64,000 nt of DNA from CAYNMC01 sp964398365 (GTDB lineage Bacteria; Patescibacteriota; Microgenomatia; UBA1400; CAYNMC01): contig CAYNMC010000021.1 in NCBI GenBank assembly GCA_964398365.1, positions 1-64,000 of the forward strand, in the 5' to 3' direction. This document shows positions 58,230 through 64,000 of this stretch, piece by piece. How positions within the stretch are numbered: position 1 is the first letter of the stretch; every line of letters starts with the position of its first letter. The notes beneath the pieces are model-generated. The model worked only from the letters and a program-made list of their open reading frames with translations, made no database searches and was not told the origin of the DNA. The translations under genes and the position numbers were made by a program.

Positions 58230-59009
58230 ATGACTAAAAAGCGCTTAGGCAAAACGATAAAAATTTTAAATAATCCTTCCTATTTTTTAATCATTTTTTT
58301 AGGTTTAAGTTTAGTGATTTTCCTTTGGTTCATTTTTAGTCAGGTTAATAAAAAGACAATAAAGGATTTTGAAAACTCTCAAGTTAAAATTCAAGATAAA
58401 GATAAAACTTTGCTTGTTAATAAAGACGGTTCAATAATTTTTAAAAATCCCACCACTTCTGTTCAACAAACATGGGACGAAGAAAAAATAAGAATATTAT
58501 TGAGCACTCTTAAAGACGAGGCGGAAAATATTGATGAGGCAGAACAGGCAGCTTTAGCTTTCAAGGAAAATTATCAAGTGACCCTGAGCGATGAAAGAGG
58601 TTTCAATTTTAGTTTCAAAATAGGTAAAGATAATCAAATAATTAATAATCTTTTTAATTTTTTTAACAATTCTAGTGATGGAGAAAGTATTGACAGTAAC
58701 TGGTTTGATCGAGTTTTTCCTTCAGGTAATACTTCTAGCGGCGGCACAGGTGGCGGCTCAAGTGGGGGAACAAGCAGTGGTGGCGGGCGACCTTCAGACT
58801 GTCCTTTATGGATTTTAAGTATGTGTATTTATCCCCGTCATTGGTCTTTTTCTCCTGCTCCGAGTGCTTCCTCTCCTTCGCTCTCACCTTCTGTCTTTTT
58901 ACCAAAACCAACAAAATCACCGGCAGTTCCGGATTGTAGTCTTTGGGAACAGCTGGTTACCGGTAGAACTGTAATTTCCAACACTCTTTGTGTTAAAGAA
59001 CAAAAATAA
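58230..59009 (+). CDS. Membrane-anchored Gly/Ser- and Pro/Ser-rich protein
   Basis: 259 aa from ATG 58230, 1 base after the pilC stop; the longer frame from 58176 lies within pilC. One membrane helix (about 17-36), a charged ectodomain to about residue 160, then a Gly/Ser-rich linker and a Ser/Pro-rich linker that separate two similar Cys motifs, DCPLWILSMC and DCSLWEQL with a later Cys. I do not recognise the family. Co-transcription with pilB-pilC suggests a pilus-associated surface protein. Confidence 0.65.
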   Translation: MTKKRLGKTIKILNNPSYFLIIFLGLSLVIFLWFIFSQVNKKTIKDFENSQVKIQDKDKTLLVNKDGSIIFKNPTTSVQQTWDEEKIRILLSTLKDEAENIDEAEQAALAFKENYQVTLSDERGFNFSFKIGKDNQIINNLFNFFNNSSDGESIDSNWFDRVFPSGNTSSGGTGGGSSGGTSSGGGRPSDCPLWILSMCIYPRHWSFSPAPSASSPSLSPSVFLPKPTKSPAVPDCSLWEQLVTGRTVISNTLCVKEQK

Positions 59010-59691
59010 CAGTTTTAAGAAAGAACTCTTGGTTATAACCAAAATCAAAAGGACTAATAATTGATTGTTCATTTAGTCATTCCCACTAAAATAAGTCCAA
59101 AAGATAGTTTTAAAAGAAAAAGTTAAATCTTTAACATGACTTGAAACTTAAACTTTATAAAGATGCTTGTGCAGAAAGTTACTTGGCGGTTATGATGAGA
59201 GATTTGTGATTCTTGATGAAGGGTGATGGTATAGGCTACCTTTATTTGCCGTTAGTCTACTCCTTTTGATATGGGTCAGAGATTTTGAGGGAGATATTGG
59301 GTGAGAGGTACATGCTTTATTTTCTTCATCATATTCCTCAAAAATTTTGAGAACTGATGAGAGTTTAGTTTTAAGAAGAAATTGTTTAAAAAGCATGAGC
59401 AGGTCTTAAACCGCTTTCTTAATGCTTCGTCAGCGGTGCGAATTTCCTTACGGTTTAGTATCAAATGGGGAAAAATTTCTTATCGCCAATTTAAAAAATG
59501 GAGATTTATGCCTACGCGTATTTGTCCTAACTATTATATACACTACAGAGTAACTTTTCCGACAACTTAAAATTTTGACGACTTTATAAGCTGGTCAAAA
59601 TGAAAATTAGAAAGGTTATGGATAAGAAAAACAAATTTATTTATCCGGATCCTCTCAAATTTTATTTTTTCGTCCAGAATAACAATAATTT
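59010..59691. other. Intergenic region between convergent pilus genes
   Basis: About 680 bases with no supported gene; short frames on both strands have unnatural composition. A 14-bp palindrome TTGGTTATAACCAA lies at 59029-59042. The middle (about 59160-59580) is less AT-rich than other spacers here and could be a decayed gene or an RNA, but nothing was recognised. Confidence 0.4.
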
Positions 59692-61068
59692 CTATTCTTC
59701 CTTCCAAGAAATAAACTCATAGTCACCACTGGTAGGAAAATACGGTGGCGGTTGATAAAGCAGGGCGGCATCATAAGTAATTTCCCTTTCTCTAAAACCC
59801 GAAGAAGGGGGTGAACCAAAATTCCAGTAAGATTTTTCATAAGAGATAATCGTGCCATTAATGGTGAGCTTATTTTTGAGAGCCTGAGAACTTGAACCGC
59901 AAAACCATAAATAACCGTGTCTGATAATTTTACCTTTTTGGGCAATGAGTGCGGCGTCAACGCGGAAATTATCTGGAATATTTCGGCTAAAATAGATATC
60001 TTTCTGGGCAATAAGACCTAAAGCATTGGTTTGGTCATAGGCGGCAAAAACCAAATTGTTGGTTATCCAAATACTCATATTATTGGTTTCAAGGGGGAAA
60101 CGGGCGGCAACAACGGTGGTGCGACCTTTAAGTGTGCCTTCTACCCAAAGATAATCTTCAGCAAAAATAATTGGTTTTTGAGAAACCTGATAATTGCCAA
60201 TTAAATTTTCTTGGCTGATTACTTGATAGCGACGCTGACAACCATCATCTTCGGCGTAGCCATAATAATAATTTCTTTGGGTAACCCGATAAACTTCAAA
60301 ATTCCCGCCAGCGTAAAATTTGAGATGATAACCATAGGCTTCCGAAGGAGCAAGGTAAAGACCATTGTTTTGTGCTTGTTCGCGCATTGAACCAAAATCA
60401 AAGGAAATGAGGTTAAAATCTTTTGCCGGCACCGGGAATTGCCAAAGACCCTGAGCACCGCCCGGTCCGCTTCCCCACACTCCGGGTTTAGTTTGTGGGG
60501 GAATGCATCCGGTTTCACTGCCGCAAAGATAGCTTTCTTTAGCGCTTGTTACCAAAGAAGTATTGATACCGTCCATTCTGATGCCATTATTAGAATGGAT
60601 TCTGCCGTGGACGGTAAGACCGCTGCCATACCAACTGCTGGCGTTTTGCAAAAAAGAGTATTTAGCAAGCGAAGGTTTACCATATTGGGCTCTAATTGTC
60701 CTTTTCACTTTCTCATACTGGTTAGTCCAGCCAGTCGAAATAATGGTGACAATCGAAGAACCATTGGACGGTGGCAGAATTTCTAAGCTGAACTTTCCAA
60801 TTAGGCTTCCCTGAGGATCTTTATATTCGTGTTCGTATTTGCCAGGCTGGCCGGTGCCGTCTTGAAAATCTTCAGGAGCGTGGGCTAGATGCCAACGATA
60901 ATAATTAATTCCCGCTTCGGCGATATTGAGAGCTTCTTCGGCGGCAACTTGACGATGGGAAAAATCAAGCTGAAGAGTTAAAAGCCAGAGTAGACCATAA
61001 ATCACCACCACAAAAGTAACCGTAATAATCAATAAAGAAGGAGTAATCGTTCCTGATTGAGACTTCAT
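59692..61068 (-). CDS. Large pseudopilin-like (PilX-type) surface protein
   Basis: 458 aa. The N-terminus (SGTITPSLLIITVTFVVVIYGLLWLLTLQLDFSHRQVAAEEALNIAEAGINYYRWHL) has the helix and the AEAG motif of PilX/PilX_N minor pilins. A long extracytoplasmic region follows, with repeated Gly/Asn/Tyr-rich strands (TVHGRIHSNNGIRMDG, LWVEGTLKGRTTVVAARFP, NLVFAAYDQTNALGLIAQKDI, LTINGTIISYEK) that look like a beta-helical or adhesin-type fold. It overlaps its upstream pseudopilin gene by 4 bases. A tip adhesin role is an inference. Confidence 0.7.
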   Translation of the reverse strand: MKSQSGTITPSLLIITVTFVVVIYGLLWLLTLQLDFSHRQVAAEEALNIAEAGINYYRWHLAHAPEDFQDGTGQPGKYEHEYKDPQGSLIGKFSLEILPPSNGSSIVTIISTGWTNQYEKVKRTIRAQYGKPSLAKYSFLQNASSWYGSGLTVHGRIHSNNGIRMDGINTSLVTSAKESYLCGSETGCIPPQTKPGVWGSGPGGAQGLWQFPVPAKDFNLISFDFGSMREQAQNNGLYLAPSEAYGYHLKFYAGGNFEVYRVTQRNYYYGYAEDDGCQRRYQVISQENLIGNYQVSQKPIIFAEDYLWVEGTLKGRTTVVAARFPLETNNMSIWITNNLVFAAYDQTNALGLIAQKDIYFSRNIPDNFRVDAALIAQKGKIIRHGYLWFCGSSSQALKNKLTINGTIISYEKSYWNFGSPPSSGFREREITYDAALLYQPPPYFPTSGDYEFISWKEE

Positions 61069-61679
61069 AGATTATCTTTTAACATGCGCAACTGCGCATA
61101 TGATTCCAGAATAAAATCTTCATCTGGTTTATCTTTTTCGGTATTTAGTCTTAGATAAACCTTTATAAGCTTTGTTTGCGCCAATCTGGTGGCTAAGGTA
61201 AGAGGATTATTAACTTGGTCGGCTGGCCAGTCGCCGTTATAATAAGTAAAAAGAGGATTACTGCCGTTTCTTACATAATCTGTTAATTTTATTAATTTTT
61301 CTTCAGTTGGGGGATAAGTAATAGGATAACCGCTAGGTTCGGTAATTCCCTTAAATAACCGGGTATCAGTGATAAAATATCTTACTTTTTCTGTTTTGCC
61401 GTCAAAATCAAGATCGCAGAAGAAGCTTATTTCTTGGTCATTTACGGTTTCCAAAGGATAAGCACCATTGTCAGCCGGCCGAGCCGTTCTTAACTCTCTT
61501 ATTAAATTGGCGACATAAGCATTGGTTTGCTCAACATTTAAATAATTTTGCCAAGCCAAGATTTGCGTTTGCGAAAGAGCCGTGTTTAAGTTTAGCGCCG
61601 CCAATCCCAATGCCGAAATCAAAAATAAACCGATAAGAACTTCAACAAGGGTAAAGCCGTTAGTTTTCTCGTTTGTCAT
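61065..61679 (-). CDS. Type IV pseudopilin (PilW/GspJ-like)
   Basis: 204 aa. A class III signal NGFTLVEVLIGLFLISALGLAALNL with cleavage expected between Gly and Phe and Glu at +5, followed by a hydrophilic domain beginning QNYLNVEQTNAYVANLIRELR, as in PilW/GspJ. It lies between the two other pseudopilin-like genes with 4-base overlaps on each side, so the three form one operon starting at 63001. Confidence 0.88.
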   Translation of the reverse strand: MTNEKTNGFTLVEVLIGLFLISALGLAALNLNTALSQTQILAWQNYLNVEQTNAYVANLIRELRTARPADNGAYPLETVNDQEISFFCDLDFDGKTEKVRYFITDTRLFKGITEPSGYPITYPPTEEKLIKLTDYVRNGSNPLFTYYNGDWPADQVNNPLTLATRLAQTKLIKVYLRLNTEKDKPDEDFILESYAQLRMLKDNL

Positions 61680-63001
61680 AATTGATTCATGATAATTTTT
61701 TCTTGAGTTTGTCCTGAAACTTCAATGATACCATGATAATCACTAAAACCAGAAGCCGTGGCACTTAAATTATAAGTAAGAGCCGCTAGGTTTTTAAAGA
61801 AGATTTGGCCAAAATTAGGTTTATCGGCAAGACCGCTGGAACCGCTTGCCCGAAAACCGCTTTCCGTCGTCAGTTGGGCTGCTACCGAGGCGATGAGATT
61901 TTGATTGGCGTCTTGGAAGATGAGCCAGAGACTATGGGGAGTATGAGAGGTGAGGGCAAAGGTAGCACTATAAGTTTTATCGGGCAGAATTACCCACGGT
62001 GGTAGAGGGTTGTTGGCGGACAAATCATAAGGGCTTCCTTCAGGCAATGATAAGTGATAATTGTCCCATTCCAGATTATTTAAAACCAAAACGCCATTAC
62101 TGTCGGTAGTTAGCATCTTTTCAAATTTAAGAATAACCTCGTCGTCACTATCACGGCCTAAAATTTTTTCTCCTTTTAAAATGAAGTTTTGAGAAGGAAG
62201 AGGAAGAAAATCATGTTCTGCGTCTTGAACAGAGTAGATAGTGAGGGTGCTTAGTTTATCAATCGTAAAACTTATTTCTGAAATTTGTCCTGCCAAAACG
62301 CTCACATGGGGCTTACTTGGGTTGGCAATTTCTTCGGTAGAATAGGTTTTTTCACTACTATAACCGGCTTTAGTTACTTGAATTTGGTAGCAATCATTAC
62401 AAACTGGCGCGCCTGGCAGAATAAGCCGGCCATCGTCAGCAGTTTTTAAGTTAAGGTCCACTGGTGGATTAGTGGAGGCGTTGATTTTTACTTCAGCTTG
62501 AGGCACAGGTTGACCCTCAGCGTTAAAAACCAAAATAGAGAGAGTGCCACCGCCGGTGGTTGATTCCACTCCCTTGGGAGCAATATCAGTAACTAGGGTT
62601 ACCGGATTGCTTTCCGAGGCAGCCACCCCTCCCCAACTCACATCTACTCTTACACGTTTATAATCTGTAGGGAGTAAATCAGCTGGCGCTTGCTTGTCAA
62701 AAGGGTCATCAATATAAATAATATCTACCTTAATTTTATAAACTAAATTGTTTTTTTTAACCATTTCAAGTTGGCTTAAAGGTCCACTAGGGATGCCGCC
62801 GAGAGTACCCACCTGGTTATAGGGAAGGTTACGAATGAGTTCAATCTTTTCTAAAGCTAAATGTCTTGCTGTAACCCTGGCTTTATTAAAAGAAATGAGT
62901 TCATAAGCAGAAAGCACTAGGCTAAAAAGAGCGTGAGAGAGGATACCTAAAATAGCAACAGCAATTAAAATATCAAGGTAAATTTGACCGGCAGTTTTCA
63001 T
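61676..63001 (-). CDS. Pseudopilin-like protein (PilV-type) with carboxypeptidase-regulatory-like repeats
   Basis: 441 aa. The N-terminal helix (GQIYLDILIAVAILGILSHALFSLVLSAYELISFNKARVTARHLALEKIELIRNLPY) matches PilV/GspI, with a degenerate prepilin site (Gln-Ile instead of Phe-Thr after Gly). About residues 150-440 hold two or three carboxypeptidase-regulatory-like or Peg/CNA-B-type beta domains (LSILVFNAEGQPVPQAEVKI; LTIYSVQDAEHDFL; LWLIFQDANQNLIASVAAQL). Such extensions occur on pilus-tip or surface proteins. First gene of the minus-strand operon. Confidence 0.78.
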   Translation of the reverse strand: MKTAGQIYLDILIAVAILGILSHALFSLVLSAYELISFNKARVTARHLALEKIELIRNLPYNQVGTLGGIPSGPLSQLEMVKKNNLVYKIKVDIIYIDDPFDKQAPADLLPTDYKRVRVDVSWGGVAASESNPVTLVTDIAPKGVESTTGGGTLSILVFNAEGQPVPQAEVKINASTNPPVDLNLKTADDGRLILPGAPVCNDCYQIQVTKAGYSSEKTYSTEEIANPSKPHVSVLAGQISEISFTIDKLSTLTIYSVQDAEHDFLPLPSQNFILKGEKILGRDSDDEVILKFEKMLTTDSNGVLVLNNLEWDNYHLSLPEGSPYDLSANNPLPPWVILPDKTYSATFALTSHTPHSLWLIFQDANQNLIASVAAQLTTESGFRASGSSGLADKPNFGQIFFKNLAALTYNLSATASGFSDYHGIIEVSGQTQEKIIMNQL

Positions 63002-63038
63002 AAATTATAATTTTATAATTTAAGTTTAACACTTTTAA

Positions 63039-63068
63039 TTTACAAATGTGAGTAAGCTGATATATAAT
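63039..63068 (+). promoter_or_regulatory. pilM promoter
   Basis: TTTACA at 63039-63044 and TATAAT at 63063-63068, 18-base spacer, 27 bases before the pilM ATG. The minus-strand pseudopilin operon diverges from the same spacer. Confidence 0.6.
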
Positions 63069-63095
63069 GAACTTTAAGATAAATTGTTACTGCCC

Positions 63096-64000
63096 ATGGA
63101 TTCGAAAAAAAATTTTATTTCTTTATCCTTTACTCCCAAAAAACTTCAATTTTTGCAACTTAATGCCGCCAAAACAGCAGTAATCAGTTACGGTTCTGTG
63201 CCCCTACCAGAGGGTTTAATCAGCAATTATAAAGTCACTGACAAAAATGTTTTGATAAAGATTTTAAAAGATATCTGGCAAAAATTTCACTTAAAAGAAA
63301 AAAAGGTGGGGATTATTATTCCTGAATTTTCGGCTTTTAGTAAAAATATTACCCTGCCTTTACTTGATGCCAAAGAGTTAGATGAAGCCGTGCGTTGGCA
63401 GGCTCAAGATTTTTTACCTTTACCTTTAGATCAGACAGTTTTAGATTGGAGAATTATTCAGAAAGATAAAAATAATTGTCAAATTTTAGTTATCGCCATG
63501 CCCAAAGAAATTTTAATAACTTTTGTGGATACCGTTGGCGAGGCTGAGCTTTTACCAGTAGTGGTAGAAACTCCTTCATTAGCCTTATCGCGAATTGCCG
63601 ACTCCAAAAAATTTGGGAGATTAATTATTTATATTAACAGCGAGGAGGCTATTTTAGTTTTGAGTTATGGAGAGGAAATTATTGGTAGTTCGGTCGTCAA
63701 TGCTGCTGATTATGAAGGTATCCTTTGGACGGCAGTTAATATGAGTAGACATTATAAAGATACTCAAATTGAAGTTTTAGAAATTGGCGGTTTAAAATTT
63801 ACTGAGCAGCTTTTGACTAACTTACAAAAAGAAATCAACAAGCCGATAAATTGGATAATTCCTAAGGTTGCCGGCCTTAGTTCTGAACAAATTCAAGAAT
63901 ATTTACTGCCTCTTGCTTTGCAATTTAAGGATCCGGCAGAACCAGCTAACGAGCTAACAATTAACTTATTACCTGATACTTGGGTAGAAAAATATCAAAA
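63096..64000 (+). CDS. pilM: PilM-like type IV pilus protein (partial, runs off the window)
   Basis: Begins ATG 63096 (MDSKKNFISLSF) and stays open to the window edge, 301 codons seen. Actin-fold marks are the start strand ISLSFTPKKLQFLQL, KVGIIIPEFSAFSKNITLP, and LDEAVRWQAQDFLPLPLDQTVLDWRII, the classic PilM segment; RLIIYINSEEAILVLSYGEEIIGSSVV is the second-domain phosphate loop. The late TINLLPDTW resembles the cytoplasmic PilN motif (NLLP), so this may be a PilM-PilN fusion. It belongs to the pilus cluster. Confidence 0.82.
   Translation, partial: MDSKKNFISLSFTPKKLQFLQLNAAKTAVISYGSVPLPEGLISNYKVTDKNVLIKILKDIWQKFHLKEKKVGIIIPEFSAFSKNITLPLLDAKELDEAVRWQAQDFLPLPLDQTVLDWRIIQKDKNNCQILVIAMPKEILITFVDTVGEAELLPVVVETPSLALSRIADSKKFGRLIIYINSEEAILVLSYGEEIIGSSVVNAADYEGILWTAVNMSRHYKDTQIEVLEIGGLKFTEQLLTNLQKEINKPINWIIPKVAGLSSEQIQEYLLPLALQFKDPAEPANELTINLLPDTWVEKYQ

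Noticed and set aside
55310..63098. TACTGCCCATG in front of both pilB and pilM as a shared regulatory site
   Set aside because: Only 11 bases agree, they abut the start codons, and no extended symmetry is present; chance or start-context bias is likely enough.
1..64000. CRISPR arrays, insertion sequences, prophage or alternative genetic code
   Set aside because: No spaced direct repeats, transposase or integrase motifs were found, and TGA ends several genes normally, so recoding as in SR1/Gracilibacteria is excluded.

Overview
The window is AT-rich, gene-dense bacterial DNA read with the standard bacterial code (TGA is a normal stop, for example at the ends of copA and pilB). The gene complement fits a Patescibacteria (CPR) genome, most likely of the Microgenomates type. 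Supporting signs are an alanyl-tRNA synthetase of about 600 residues without its C-terminal domain, very short intergenic gaps, a PilM-like/baseplate-J-like fusion next to sortase and ruvX, a type IV pilus cluster, and many small zinc-ribbon proteins. The lineage is an inference from gene content, not a computed placement. No rRNA, CRISPR array, transposase or prophage was seen.

Layout. (1) 1-9.4 kb: a cell-surface glycan cluster. It holds three GT2 and one GT4 glycosyltransferases, a GNAT acetyltransferase paired with a DegT/DnrJ aminotransferase, a zinc-ribbon methyltransferase, and two cobalamin-type radical SAM enzymes. Most lie on the minus strand in one tightly overlapping operon. (2) 9.5-17.2 kb: a metal and oxidative-stress island. 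A CsoR-type repressor is followed by an HMA/membrane/cupredoxin fusion protein, an ArsC-like phosphatase/reductase and a 56-residue zinc protein. Next comes a Fur/PerR, AhpC, desulfoferrodoxin, cytochrome-b5-domain and small membrane protein operon, then the Cu+ ATPase CopA. csoR and copA share near-identical inverted-repeat operators. (3) 17.5-38 kb: housekeeping and assorted genes. These include a frameshifted HExxH protein, tRNA-Pro(GGG), recA-recX, RNase Y, HU, an orphan ABC ATPase, a PMT-like glycosyltransferase, miaB/flavodoxin/miaA, RNase P RNA, YifB, a Memo/AMMECR1 pair, RNase J, FtsK and a RodZ-like protein. (4) 38-54 kb: alaS, the PilM/baseplate-J-like fusion, sortase, ruvX, mltG, then rpoB-rpoC-rpsL-rpsG and rdgB. 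(5) 54-64 kb: an SGNH hydrolase and type IV pilus genes (pilB, pilC, three pseudopilin-like genes on the minus strand, and pilM running off the window end).

Two modes of translation start seem to coexist. Genes inside operons often carry a strong Shine-Dalgarno sequence. Several operon-leading genes instead have a -10 hexamer ending only 6-9 bases before the start codon, which implies leaderless mRNAs. The rnpB promoter supports this, because its -10 lies 6 bases before the RNA's recognisable 5' end. Other features worth a second look are the cupredoxin domain that lacks its histidine, a minimal putative membrane b-haem protein beside a cytochrome-b5 domain, a repeat-like insertion inside CopA, a 28-bp palindrome after rpsG with a partial copy inside alaS, an attenuator-like leader before rpoB, and two homopolymer-associated reading-frame anomalies.
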